Source: Gracilaria gracilis
Taxonomy: Eukaryota; Rhodophyta; Florideophyceae; Gracilariales; Gracilariaceae
Reading direction: 5' to 3'
NCBI GenBank assembly: GCA_030374805.1
Contig: JARGSG010000014.1
Span: 1-64,000, forward strand
Length of the DNA stretch: 64,000 nucleotides
Numbering within the stretch: position 1 is the stretch's first letter; every line of letters begins with the position of its first letter. A program made the translations under genes and the position numbers. This document shows positions 33,240-44,418 of this stretch, one piece after another. The notes below the pieces were generated by a model. It was not told the origin of the DNA, ran no database searches, and saw only the letters and a program-made list of their open reading frames with translations.

Positions 33240-36214
33240 AACAACCGCGGCGCCTCACCTTTTACGCTGCCAACCATGCACTCGACAACAGCTTCGACCT
33301 GAAAGGGACGGGCTTGCTTAACATTATTGTGCATGTGTACGAAAATGAGCCGGTGTATTACTTGACGAAATGATTGTCGATGAATCTCTGGATTATTCTG
33401 TCTGCCCAGGATTGGGCGAGAGAAGCTCGTGACCACGCCGCGGAATACGCCGTTGATGCGGGTTAGCGCCCGAAGAACGGAAATATGTGTCTCCAACATT
33501 ACCTGTCGCGCTAAACAGCTTATATCTGGACACAGAAACTTCAGTTCTGACCAATCCACACAAGTCTCACCTACTCTTACGTTTCCTGGCCGAGTTTGGC
33601 CTGTTCCTTCTTGAGGCGGTTGTGGGCATAGCTCTCGATCGCGTGTTCAATCCACATAAAAATTCGGCGCTCATTAAAGAAGTACACGAACTGGGAAGCA
33701 ACTTCATCGGTCTGCGACACCAGGTTGCCTCTTTGGATCGGCTCATTCAAAACCTCACTGGAAATGCCAGACGAGGTACTCTGCTTTCGTGGGGTTCGCA
33801 AAAATGGCCACAATCGTTTGAGCCGCTTTGACCCGACCTTAGTTGAATTTGCGACGGAACTAGTCGCATCATTGTTGAACGGTCGTGCTCTGGGGTTTCA
33901 CCTCAAAGTCCATGCCAGTAAGAAGGACCTCAATCAGGGCCAGGCTTTCGAAATACATGGATTTGAGGTCATATTGGCAGCCAGCAAACTTTGACGCAGA
34001 ACACGATGCTTTTGAAAGACTTTTTGGATGATATAACTATATACGCTAGTTTTCAACCCATGTCGAAACTTTAAAAGCCAATCATTACGCTGATCATGGT
34101 TTGTGGAAGCACTGTTGACTTCAAAACTCTCGAACTCATGAGGTACCGAATTGCATTACCATTGGTTACTCTCAATGCAATCGCGCTGAATTGGGACACT
34201 CCAGGCATGGGATCGTTGACACTTAACAACGTACTTCCCAGTAGTCTGGACAATTCCATGTGCAAATATGTCTACAACACAGAAAAGGATGCAAACATGC
34301 AAGTCGAGAACTTCCCTAACAAGTTCTGGTCAGGCGAATTAGAACGGCTTACAGATTTGTTAAGGAGCAGTGTTGAGTTTTCAATCTCGTGCTTCAGGGT
34401 ATTCATTCTTTCGTTTGATGACTGGATTCACAAACGGAGATGCAGAGCACCACGGTTTCTCATCTAAGATCCGCACTTTTATTTCAGGAAGCACTACACA
34501 GTGCGTTGGAGTGGGGGTGAAAGATTATTCTCATTGGGATCACATCAACCTGAAGCAGATTCTGTTTTGGGGCTTACTGATGCGCATCGTTGTGTTTTGA
34601 TTTGCCACGATGGAGCAACTAACTCGCATACTGGAAGCAAGTACGCAGATCATCATGAAATACTCAGGCATTATGGACGACGTTAAGTTTTTTTGTTTGT
34701 CGAGACATAATCAATGGACAACGTCGGTCATCTTAGACAAGAAGTTAAGAACATCGCTAGCAAGAGAATGTTGATAGAGCTAAGAGATGAACAAGGCATT
34801 CTGTTTGAGAAAAGCTGCATTTAGATTGAGAATATGATGGCGTATATTAGAGGACGATGAGAAAGTATGAAAAGCATCATCACTAGCGACGTGACAGGCG
34901 AATCTCGTGATCTGATGATCTCCATTGCTCGCATCTTAAATAGGGGAGTGAGCATGGATGAAGCCATGGACGAAGGTGGTGTAGTGATGAAGTTCGCTTC
35001 CAAAATAAGAGGCCAATGGGCATCATCGAGGATAGAATTGGGAAGGCAAGATGGTGGAATGTTATTGTCCAATGGTGATCTGAACGCTGGTTTCGTTAGG
35101 CAGAGAGCGAATCATGTATACGAAGGGGATTAGGTGGACTTTCGTGGAGTGCCAAGACAGAGTTCAGTCAATCTGAAGTTGAATCTCCGAGTTTACGGAA
35201 TGCCTCATTTGCTTCGATACTCTTGGTTTAGAAAATGGCGAGCACTTTCGGAGCTTGCTGACCTTGTCCAAGACCAGAAACTCTTCCTAGGTGTCGTTTG
35301 CGAAGAGAAGAAGACTTTCGAAAGGAGTGCGGGCGGGTGTAAGGGACGGATTGTTTCGAGTATTTCGGTACGTGTAATGGGTGGAGGCAATTGAAATGAC
35401 TACCTTCATGCAAAACTACAGTATTGCATCTTGCAAGTCAGCGAACTCCAGAAGAAGGAAGCAAGCTGGGTAGTATTGCGAGTTTTGCTCAAACTAATTC
35501 CAGGCCTGTCTGTGTTTTGCAGAAACCCGTAACAAAGGCATAGACGCATATTTTCGAATCCAGGTCTGTGATCTTCCTGTGTTAGCAAACGATATCAGGT
35601 AGAGCCGATATGGAGATGATCTATTTGTCTGTTTTAATGGAGAGCATGGAAGGAAAGAGAACTTGATGGACTGTTCCTTCGATGAGAGGAATGGATGGGG
35701 CGTTTCACAAAAAGTGCTGGCCAAGAAGTGCTGAGTATAACGACGGGTACCGTTATACCGATTGTAGCTGACCGAGGTATTCTGCTGGTGTTGAGGACTC
35801 TCGCCGACTCTCTAGCTTGAGCACCGCTTTTCTATTTTCATCTTGTTCAAGCACATGCGGGGTTTTGAATGTGGAAGCAACGGTTCGGCGTTGCAGAAAC
35901 CGACGGAATTGAGAGAGGCTTAATTCGGGTTCTAGTTGTGATCTGCATCATCTTAGTCACTGTGATTGGATTGGTTCTACACTTGGTACCAACAGTACTA
36001 CCAACGGTACCATCAAGTTGGTAGACTGTTCCTAAAAGAGAATTGAGCCACTGTACAAAACAAACCACCAAGGATATTCTTCTTGAGTGTCTGTTACGGG
36101 GATGAGAAGTAAATAATGTAATACAACTCTTACCTCTACAAGAAACCTCGCAGTCATTGCGATGTATACCGGTACCTGAACATGAGCCTGTAGACAAGCT
36201 TGCAGGATCTGAGC
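33240..36214. other. Unassigned 3-kb region left of the giant element
   Basis: Several medium open frames occur on both strands: minus 33227-33559 and 33577-33813, possibly two exons of one protein with a helical FVYFFNERRIFMWIEHAIES segment; plus 34096-34467, 34867-35133 and 35134-35394, the last two in tandem and of coding-like composition (DLMISIARILNRGVSMDEAM). None matches a family I know. The interrupted frames suggest decayed genes or an unidentified element. The region ends exactly at the transposon terminus at 36215. Confidence 0.35.
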
Positions 36215-36240
36215 GTCGGTGTTCTCGGAATGCTAGTTTG
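36215..36240 (+). repeat. Left terminal inverted repeat of the giant element
   Basis: Starts GTCGGTGTTCTCGGAATGCT. It pairs with 55103-55128 with one mismatch at position 10 (C versus A). Just inside are clustered CTAGTT/AACTAGC motifs (36233-36310) that could be transposase binding sites. Confidence 0.85.
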
Positions 36241-36450
36241 CTAGATGGCTAGTTATAAAAATAAAAGTCCGAAAAAACTAGCAACTTCGCAGATTGCGCC
36301 AGTTAGCAAGGCAGAAAATTTTTTTTGGAAATCGCATTTCCACGTGCCGCAGTTGAACTCCATTTGTTGAAGTTGTATGCTAGTTTGCAGTTCGTGCGCC
36401 ACTGCCCGCTACCTCACATTCGTCGCAGTCGTCAAAATCACTCAAAAAAT

Positions 36451-37428
36451 TTACTCTCGGGTCACCAGCGCTGGTTTATTCCAACTCGGCATTCGGATCC
36501 TGAGTCTCAGTTTCCCTAAACGTGAAGTTAAAGAAGTCCAACGGACAACTCTCCCCATTCTGGTACACACTCCTAGCCCCAAAGCGGCTTCCAACCCCCC
36601 CAGCCTCTTCTCCTCCTGCTCCTCCAATATACGCTTCGCCGTCCTCGCAGCCGCCGCCGCACTCCCGAAACCCACCAACGGCGCACCACCCGACAGCTGC
36701 GGCGGCACAAACACCTTCCCAACCTCTTCCACCATCACCCCACCCTTCCTTCTCTTCTTCAGTCGACTCCCCACAGCTTCTCCTCCCTCCTCTTCTCCCC
36801 CCCTCTCCCTCACACTCCCCCGCCCACCCCGAGAACCAGGCGTCACAGGCCACCCTTTACCTGCTCCCTCTCCCACCCCTACTCCCCCTCCTCTCACCAT
36901 TTCCTTCAAATCCATCAGCAATTTGCACGCCTTCTCCACCTGTCCCACTTGCTCCTCCAACACTTCAACCCTACCCTTGAGCCCCATGTCCTCCTTTCGC
37001 AGCCTCCCCATCTCCCTCCCCACGCACTCCAACATCCCATTCACATGTCCCACAGCCCCCACCCTAGTCAACTTCATCCTCTTCCGAATCGTCGAAATCA
37101 ATTCCATCGGCACCCCAACCTCCGACACACTCAGCACCACCCCTCCCATGTCTGCCACCATCTCCGACAGCATGTCGTCGAAGTGCTCCTTCAAACTCCC
37201 CCCAAGCTTCCTCACCCGTTCCTTCATCTCCCCCATAAACCTTCTCTCCGGTCCTCCTCCTCCATCCCCATCCCCATCACCTCCACAGCCTCCTCCATCC
37301 CCATTACAAACCCTCTGACTCACAAAAACCCCCTCAATACCCCCTACCTCCCGCGGCGGCGTCTCTGGCACTTCCGTCCTATGCAGCAGAGTCATTAGCT
37401 CCTCGTCACCAACGTATCCATTCGACAT
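36451..37428 (-). CDS. Glycine-rich coiled-coil protein of the giant element
   Basis: Intact frame of 325 residues from the first in-frame ATG (MSNGYVGDEELM). The frame is open further upstream to about 37536 without an ATG. After a short leader there is a Gly/Asp-rich linker (about 48-65, DGGGCGGDGDGDGGGG). Helical segments with heptad spacing follow (ERVRKLGGSLKEHFDDMLSE and GREMGRLRKEDMGLKGRVEV then EEQVGQVEKACKLLMDLKEM), suggesting dimerisation. The C-terminal half is basic, with SRLKKRRKGG as a possible nuclear signal. I recognise no family. It is the gene nearest the left terminus and is divergent from the ketopantoate-reductase-like gene. A structural or DNA-end-binding accessory role is only a guess. 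Confidence 0.6.
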   Translation of the reverse strand: MSNGYVGDEELMTLLHRTEVPETPPREVGGIEGVFVSQRVCNGDGGGCGGDGDGDGGGGPERRFMGEMKERVRKLGGSLKEHFDDMLSEMVADMGGVVLSVSEVGVPMELISTIRKRMKLTRVGAVGHVNGMLECVGREMGRLRKEDMGLKGRVEVLEEQVGQVEKACKLLMDLKEMVRGGGVGVGEGAGKGWPVTPGSRGGRGSVRERGGEEEGGEAVGSRLKKRRKGGVMVEEVGKVFVPPQLSGGAPLVGFGSAAAAARTAKRILEEQEEKRLGGLEAALGLGVCTRMGRVVRWTSLTSRLGKLRLRIRMPSWNKPALVTRE

Positions 37429-37935
37429 CCCGAGAAAAGACGGCGTCTGGCGATAAACGACTTGAACAGGCCTGAGCGACTTACCACAACCCTCGTCCTT
37501 GCTACCCTTGATCACAGCCGTTACAATCGTGGCCACACACCCCTCTACCCCGCAGGCCTATTTGTATCACAATATTCTATACCTCAATTTCCCGCCATTC
37601 CCCAAAAACTTCATTTCTCCCAGATATTTCCATATTTTCGTTTTTTCCTTTCAGTACCCAAAACCAATCCACAGCGCCCGTTCCTTAACTCCTTACCATT
37701 ACATCTTCCCTTTCATACTTCATTTCGACACATCTCTTTTCATACACACATCCATTAGTCCTAATCCCTTCATACCCACCTACCTCATTCTTTCAACTAC
37801 TTTGTCATAAAAACTATCTTTTCCTCTGAAACCACTTTATCGATGTATACATCGGCAACGCCGTTCTCTACTTAAGCATCTCTCCCTTCCTCTCCTGCAC
37901 CACAATATATCCTCACAGCATCCAACAAATTCGAC
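37429..37935. promoter_or_regulatory. Divergent promoter region inside the giant element
   Basis: About 500 bp separate the coiled-coil gene (-) and the ketopantoate-reductase-like gene (+). The sequence is AT- and pyrimidine-rich and strongly conserved in copy A (12517-13032). It contains the palindrome CGATGTATACATCG (about 37841-37854) 80 bp before the plus-strand ATG, present identically in copy A, which is a candidate regulator site. Confidence 0.45.
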
Positions 37936-38780
37936 ATGATGACCTCGCCTTCATCTTCTCTACGCTCCTCCCATACCCCAGCTGTTGTTGTATGCAGAGG
38001 CCGCATTGGCTGCATGCTTTACGACCACGGTACCCCTCAAGATACCATTCTTTCACTCCAAGATTTCATAGCCGCACACAGCATTCCGCAAGGTCCCATT
38101 TTCTTCTGCGGCAGGAGCAACTTGTTGGAAACAGTAATTCGCTCCTGCCCTCCATCTCGCAGACAGGACTTGGCCTTCATTCAGAACGGCCACATTCTTC
38201 CCATTCTTTCAAAACATGGTCTTCATCACACCACACGAGCAGTTCTTTACATCGCCGTGCCAACTCTCGCTGCACCTCCACAGGATGGCGTCACCCCTCT
38301 TACTCCCAACGGCCTCACAACTGTCACCAGAAAATGGGCTTTCGCACTAGCACAACGCTTCTTTAACGCAGGTCTCACTTGCAATATCGTTGACGAAGAC
38401 GCCTTCTCTAAATCCTACTACGAAAAGCTCGTCTGGATGTCTGGATCTCTTCATTCAATCTAGTTGGTTCCTCCCACGGCTTCATTACCATGAATGACGT
38501 GGCCACCCACTACAATACCATAGTCTCAACGATAATGAAGGAACTACTCGGCATAGTCTCCTCGAACACAGCTATCTCCTACAATATCCCCTCCGCAGTA
38601 CAATCTCTCCTCGTCTACGGCAGCACTCTTACCTCCTTCCACGCCTCATTCTCTGAGTACGAATTCAGAAATGCTTACTTCTACCTTTCCTCCGAGGATA
38701 CCAAGAGAGCGGGCTTGGCTGACCCTGCCCCTTTTCACACCAACTATGTCAATGTCCTTAGAAAAGATATAATCTTTTAG
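37936..38780 (+). pseudogene. Ketopantoate-reductase-like (Rossmann) cargo protein, frameshifted
   Basis: The ATG at 37936 starts a frame with VVVCRGRIGCMLYDHGTPQD, IFFCGRSNLLETVIRSCPPS, RRQDLAFIQNGHI, AVLYIAVPTLAAPPQDGVTP, LTPNGLTTVTRKWAFALAQR and DEDAFSKSYYEKLVW. This follows the pattern of a ketopantoate-reductase-like family known from algae and plants: a strand, 'R.eDLVFiQNGml', 'vlvYFAv', 'TpltP.GLT', 'F...m.EKLiWis'. An 8-bp duplication-like insertion near 38440, absent from copy A, shifts the frame. The rest (38490-38780) reads MNDVATHYNTIVSTIMKELL, the helical C-terminal domain. The classical N-terminal GxGxxG loop is not evident. It is a metabolic-type passenger gene; its role for the transposon is unknown. 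Confidence 0.6.
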
Positions 38781-39006
38781 TACCAGTACTACTTTGGTCT
38801 CATTTTGTAAAAAAGATATCTTCGCACAATACTCTCTCTCCTTACCCCACGCTTGGTAACTCATTTTCTTTCTTCAACAATCCTTTTATGGTCACATTAT
38901 ATCAAAACATTCGTTTATTTCTCAGTACTAGTCAAGTCACCTCACTCTCACACACATAACACTCAACGCCCTACATGTTTTATCTAGTCCTCCTCATAAT
39001 CCATTA

Positions 39007-40422
39007 TCATGGGTCCCTCCTCTTAGTCCCCATCCGTGTGTTCAGCCTTGTGGCCTTGTACCTCGTCATCTTCCTCTTGTAATCCTCCTCTCCAACTTCC
39101 TCTTTCTCCATTTCAAAGTTGCTCACAGAACTTTCCACCTCGTCCAGCTGGTCATTCGGGACTTCCCCTAGTCCAAATTTTTCATCTAAAAATTTGGGCC
39201 GAAAAGCAGGCTGCCTGTGCACCGCATCAGGGAGCTTGTATCCCTCGGGCACAAAGTAGATATGATACCGTAGACAATTCTCTTTCACCAGCGCATCCAT
39301 GTACCCAGCCCCAGCATGAAACACATTTCCCCTTCCAATCAACATGGAGTACGGTGGAACCCTGAACTTCTTCACAACCATCGTACGAGACAGCCTCTTC
39401 AAACTCTTGTCATCCGTCACATACATATTATGTGACCTCTCAGATACCCCTATCAGAAAAGAGCTCCCCCCGGAGGCCATCATGAAGAATCCTGGAATCT
39501 CCCCATTGTTCTTCTCCACATTCGTCAACCATCGGAAATCGGTGTGCAACACCTGCCTCGGACATCCCTCCCCCGTACACAACACACGTCTTCCTGTTTC
39601 CGGCGCATACATCCTCTTCTTCGCCCTACAGTTGTTACACAGACGAAGATCGGCTGCTATCTGCCCAAACCTAGCATCCAACAACGCCCTCTTTCTCACC
39701 ATCATCACATTCTTCTCATCCGATTCCATGGAATCCACAATCTCCTTCTTCGTGGTAATGTATCGCCCAATGCCCTGCATCCTAACCCTCGCGTCCTTCC
39801 CATCTCCTGCATTGATGATAGGGTTCCATCTCTTGCGGTTCTTCTCGAACTTGAGGTCCGGCTGTTCCAAGAAATCCTTGTGAAAGAACTCCAACATACT
39901 CTCTGTCACATCTTCATCCAACACCACCCCCCTCTTCTTCGCGTCATCTGACATGCCTTCGTCACTTCCAAATTCTTCCAGCACACAGAATCGTCTCTCC
40001 TTCAACTCTATTCTCTTCGCGGCAGAATACTCTCGCAAGAGGTCATCCCTCTCCATCGCCGCCATCCAAAGAGCCTCTTCCTCCCCTTTCGGCTTTCCCT
40101 TCAACGAGAGCTTCACCCCAAGAACTGGTTTCTTCGTAGTACCCAGTTCCTTGTGCACATTCCGGGCTGCATGCCAGTACACCGCGTGATGCACCGCCCT
40201 CAAATCCTCCACCGTTAAACACCCCGCCCTGTGCTGGTTTTGTAGGTGAAGCATATCCATCCACGGGTGCTGGTGTTTCGCAGCATTCTTCCCTTCTGGC
40301 CACTCACTCGGCAGTGCACTCACCATATTTGTCCACGACATATCTGATCCCCCGGTGTATTCCCCAGCTGTCTTCATCCCCTTCGGGAAAACATCCGGAT
40401 TGTTATCCTCAAAGCTACGCAT
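39007..40422 (-). CDS. 2-oxoglutarate/Fe(II) dioxygenase part of the ParB fusion gene
   Basis: 471 residues in one open frame. An N-terminal helical part includes ELKERRFCVLEEFGSDEG, like the entry helix-strand of phytanoyl-type 2OG enzymes. A cysteine cluster (CNNC at 262-265, C282, C287) may bind zinc. The double-stranded beta-helix core follows: VLHTDF with H293-x-D295 as Fe(II) ligands, a strand ending in MMASGGSSF, FRVPPYSMLIGRGNVFHAGA with H369 as distal Fe ligand, and LRYHIYFVPEG with R385 placed to hold 2-oxoglutarate. All expected catalytic residues are present. Substrate is unknown: DNA base (TET/JBP or AlkB-like), histone or another protein. The frame starts 2 bases after the stop of the ParB-linker part; copy A shows the two parts in one frame. 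Confidence 0.7.
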   Translation of the reverse strand: MRSFEDNNPDVFPKGMKTAGEYTGGSDMSWTNMVSALPSEWPEGKNAAKHQHPWMDMLHLQNQHRAGCLTVEDLRAVHHAVYWHAARNVHKELGTTKKPVLGVKLSLKGKPKGEEEALWMAAMERDDLLREYSAAKRIELKERRFCVLEEFGSDEGMSDDAKKRGVVLDEDVTESMLEFFHKDFLEQPDLKFEKNRKRWNPIINAGDGKDARVRMQGIGRYITTKKEIVDSMESDEKNVMMVRKRALLDARFGQIAADLRLCNNCRAKKRMYAPETGRRVLCTGEGCPRQVLHTDFRWLTNVEKNNGEIPGFFMMASGGSSFLIGVSERSHNMYVTDDKSLKRLSRTMVVKKFRVPPYSMLIGRGNVFHAGAGYMDALVKENCLRYHIYFVPEGYKLPDAVHRQPAFRPKFLDEKFGLGEVPNDQLDEVESSVSNFEMEKEEVGEEDYKRKMTRYKATRLNTRMGTKRRDP

Positions 40423-40424
40423 TC

Positions 40425-42863
40425 CTACTTCACTTTCCCCCCCCCCGGTTCATCCCCAACAAATCCACTATCCTTCTCACTACTATCACTCTCCTCCTCG
40501 CCCTCACTGGACGACATCACATTGATTTTCTGCTTCTTAAAGAACTTCTTCAATGCAGTCCTCGTCATTTTCCTGAACAGGTTAACAACCTCCAAAGGTA
40601 TGTCCAGAGAAGATGTGTTCCCCGTACCCTTCCTTCTTCGCTTCGGGGCAGGTTGCACATCATCTTCATCCTCGTCGTCAGTAAGCACCACAGAAGTTCT
40701 CTTCCTCGTTTTCCTCTTCTTCCCCACAACCCTTCCAACCTCCTCTTCTCTCAAGCGACCCGGAACCACCTTACGTCTTGTGCTACGCCTTAACACCGGT
40801 GGTTCCGGTTCAGGGCTTTCCACCACCATGGGATCGTTCTCTACCTCAGCAGATGGAGCCCTGGCTGTCCCCTCCGGTTCCACAACCTCTTCAATAACCT
40901 CCTCTACAACTTCCTCCTCCTCTGAACTTCGCAGCGGTACTTTAAAGTTTTGTTCCAGCTTGTTACCTGCAGTCTTCACCTTCCTAGACACCATCCCGTC
41001 CCACAAACGCTTTGCTCTCGCGAGCTCCATTTTGGCTTTTTGCTTCCCGAGATATTCCAAGACAGATACCCCCTTCCTCCAATCTTGAGAAACGTCTGCA
41101 TCACTTCCTCAACAGTCATCTCCTTCCTCTTGGCAGTCATATCGCAAAGCTTAAACATACCAATTGCACACTGAAAGAAGTGCTCCCTCATATCCTCAAA
41201 ACCGCCCGTCCTCCCTGCAGAGAACATTCTCAGTCGCACATGCCATTGCAAGCAACGGACGACGAAACGGAATTCCTCATCTGCGAGTCCCATAAGGAGG
41301 TCACTGGACACATGTGTGCTCACATGTGAGCGTCAGCGGCGGCCCCTTTTCACACACCTTCTCAAAGAATTGGAAAAGCCCCTCGCTTTGCACAAACTTC
41401 AGAGCCAGTGCCGCAAAGCGATTGAAATGACGCATACTATAGTCCCCGATAACCCCACTACTTTTCAACGCGTCCGATATCTGTTTCGGCGTCACCTTCC
41501 TCACATCCACTCCTCCTTTGTCAATGATGTTTTCAACAAAGGACACCGTGCTGTGAAGCTTGTTTGCGAAAAACATCTTCAGAACATTGGAGCTCATCTC
41601 ATTCACGAGATTGCCAAGTCCTAGCACTTCATTCATGATCATCGGACTACCACCCTTCCTCGTCCATAACACAACATCCAGAGACTTCACCATATCCTTC
41701 CATTTCCCTCCTTCCTCACGCAGGTCCTGTAACACAAGAAATCGGTGATATCCGTCTATAAGTGTTACAGGCAGCACAAGTCCCCCGTCAACGATGTCAC
41801 TCGCATCCAAATTGCCTACAAGTGTAACGGCAATCGAACTGGCGGAAGGAAGCCAATCAAAGTCGCGGCACTTCATATTCGTGGCCTCCTTGTGCGCCAG
41901 GTTCAAACTGCGAACCGCCTTCTTCGGGATTTCAATCATCTCGATATCCGTCGTCAACCGCTGCTGAACATAGTCGGCGAAGGATATCTTCGGTAGCGGC
42001 AGCGTGGTGTCCACCTCATCCGACGGAACTTTATCTCCTTCATCGAACACATCTTTTTCAGTTCCACCCAGGGGAGCCTTAGTAGTCCCAATCACCTCCA
42101 CAACATCTTCATCGGAGTCATCCACGATGTTAACCCTCTCAATTGCTCCCACCGGTTTCTTCATCCCTTTAGAACTTCCTCGTCCTTTTCCTCTCGTTGG
42201 TGTAGACTGGAGTTTGGCGGTTTTAGAGGACTGCTGAGCTGATTCCTTGACCTCCTCAACATCTTCACTCTCAGGCTTAGAGGTGGACGGCTTCCCGGCC
42301 CCAGGGTGTGGAGTGGGGTGCGAAGTGGGACTCTGGGGAATCTCGATTGAGGCCATCATCGACGTATCCCAGGCATACAACCCAGCCGATACCAATTCGG
42401 CGAGCTTACTCGAGGGTTCCTCCGAACCTTGGAAACGGTAAGGGTACTTCGCGTCTAGATGACTAGAAATATTCGTTCTCCAGATAACCACCAAATCCTC
42501 ACCCTCTAAGGCAGTGGCGCTTAGAAGATGGCCATGCATCGAACGGCAGAGCCCCTTCCCGGTACCAGCAGCAGGCCCCAAGCCACGTACTTCTGCAGTA
42601 CCAACTTCAACCCTGTTCTTGTCCTTTCCAAGGCTGATGAACAAAAATACAGAGGCGCCACCTTTTACCTTATGTGGCGCGGGAGTACTCGTCTTCTTCT
42701 TCATCGCGCGCGGTGTGCCCCGCTCGGGACGCGATTTCGCCCTACGAGGCGTCGACACCTTCGGCTTTCCTCTTCCTTGCGTAAACGGCGCCATTTCTGA
42801 CCCCTCGCTGTTCCTCTTCGATCGCGCTGAATCCCGCCCCCTTTTATGGGTCAGAGGCGCCAT
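40425..42863 (-). pseudogene. ParB-like domain and basic/acidic linker of the fusion gene
   Basis: From the ATG at 42863 (MAPLTHKRGRD) a basic, disordered N-terminus leads to a ParB/sulfiredoxin-type fold at about 41700-41850: SIAVTLVGNLDASDIVDGGL then VLPVTLIDGYHRFLVLQDLR, where DGYHR is the ParB 'G-x-[HR]-R' nucleotide-binding box. It continues VVLWTRKGG...EVLGLGNLVNEM (ParB 'v....d...l.EN'). A helical domain follows (KQISDALKSSGVIGDYSMRH; ADEEFRFVVRCLQWHVRLRM). The linker has acidic runs (SSEEEEVVEEVIEEVVE) and nuclear-signal-like clusters (RRSTRRKVVPGR, KKRKTRKR, PKRRRKG). A small number of frame changes near 41.3 and 41.06 kb separate the pieces in this copy. ParB boxes bind CTP or act as nucleases in bacteria; use in eukaryotes is rare. 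Confidence 0.65.
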
Positions 42864-43009
42864 GTTGGATACAAAGGGTTCAAACAATTCGAAACGCGGA
42901 TAACGACCGTCGAGAATGCTCACGAGAATGTATAGTGGACGTTCCCTTCTCAATCACGTTCGTTGCCTTCACTTCCCGACCGAACACTGCGCCCGCTCAG
43001 TATAGGATT

Positions 43010-44418
43010 GAACTCAAAGGGTTCCGTATTTCACGTTTTAGAATTCACTATCGCTTTATTTAGAAAGCTAAATGATCGTAATAACTACTACGTACGCATA
43101 GCTATAGAATAAAGGCACCCAGTTTTGAAGGAAAAAAAAAATGAATTGCATCCGTTAAGTTTTCTGCATGGACAGCGGTCCGGGGTGGAGTGGCGCTTCA
43201 TCAGTGCCCTGATGAAGCGCCACACCACCCCGGACCGCTGTTTATGCGCAGTGGCCGATGAAGTTGGACGACACCTCGGACGGCTGTCCACGTGCTGTGG
43301 CAGAAGAAGTTGGACGACACCCCGGACGGCTGTCCACGGCAAAAAAAATTTAATTCTTCGGACAGCGGTCCGGGGTGGAGTGGCGCTTCATCACGGCACT
43401 GATGTAGTGCCACTCCACCCCGGACCGCTGTCCACGCGCCGTGGCTGATGAAGCTGGACGACACCTCGGACCGCTGTCGACGACGGTTTCACTTATGATT
43501 GTTTTATGAATATTTAAAGCCTTGAATCTTCTTATAATGACGGGAGGACGTAAGGGTACATCCTATCAAATCAAAGAAGGTAGTTCTACCGACTACCTTC
43601 TCTAACTTTATATGATTAGATTTTCCTGTAGCGCCCAAGGTCGTGACCGATATTGAATACCCCCTTTGCGACAACCACGAGCATTATGTGGTTGTCGGAG
43701 GAGAAGAACTCATCACTGGCAACGAAATTCTTCTAGTGACTATATTGGGGACTATTCTTCTTCAGTGATTGAAATATCAGTCATGGCTAAACACGATTAT
43801 ATGAGTTGAACAACTCATATAACCGTAGTCCCCCATCACCGGTAGCTCAACCACTTCCGATAGTTCGACCTAACGCAGTCTAATCTAGTCGGTCTAATAA
43901 ATAACCACAGTCCAACAGTGATTGAGCTGGCTGTCAAAGCCAAAGCCGATTACATGAGTTGAACAACTCAAATAATCGTATTCGACATCACGGCCAGCTC
44001 AAGCACTTCCGAATGTTGTCAGTAAAGCAAGGATGCAGAAGTAGCATACACTGTGTCTGCCGGCGGCGACTCTGGCTTGAATACGCAATAGCATGGAAAA
44101 TAGAAGAGTACGCCAGTTAGTACGATTCACAGAAAACGAACAAAATTGTCGAACGTACCTTGTGTGTCACGACGCCCGCGCAACAGAACAAGGATGGAAA
44201 GAGCACCTCCCTTATACAGTTTCCGGCGATATCTTTTTCTTCTGTCACAACCGAGAGGAACACTTGGTTGTGAGAGGAGAAGAAGAGATCCCCAGAAACC
44301 GTAACGGGGAGGTACAGAGCGTTGTGCTTAGCGAGGCAGTTCGCAGGAGATCGAAGGTGCTTAAGTACACGCGGCGTCACATTACAGACAAGCGCCAGTC
44401 GCGAGGGGGCCGCTGTCC
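43010..44418. repeat. Hairpin-rich intergenic region of the giant element, copy B
   Basis: The region lies between the divergent ParB/dioxygenase and methyltransferase genes. It contains two long hairpins of the GGACAGCGGTCC family (about 43170-43241 and 43360-43433, arms about 34 bp, the second with two mismatches in one arm). Several smaller inverted repeats match those of copy A in order and spacing: GAAGGTAGT/ACTACCTTC, CGACAACCAC/GTGGTTGTCG, ATATGAGTTG/CAACTCATAT and GTCACAACC/GGTTGTGA. It is a candidate promoter, replication or protein-assembly site. A small open frame (44093-44428) lies at its right edge. Confidence 0.8.

Noticed and set aside
36377-37318. 313-codon Pro/Ser-rich plus-strand frame (and 11463-12323 in copy A)
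   Set aside because: Opposite strand of the coiled-coil gene. Heptad-patterned helices on the minus strand are better evidence of coding, though the plus frame cannot be fully excluded.
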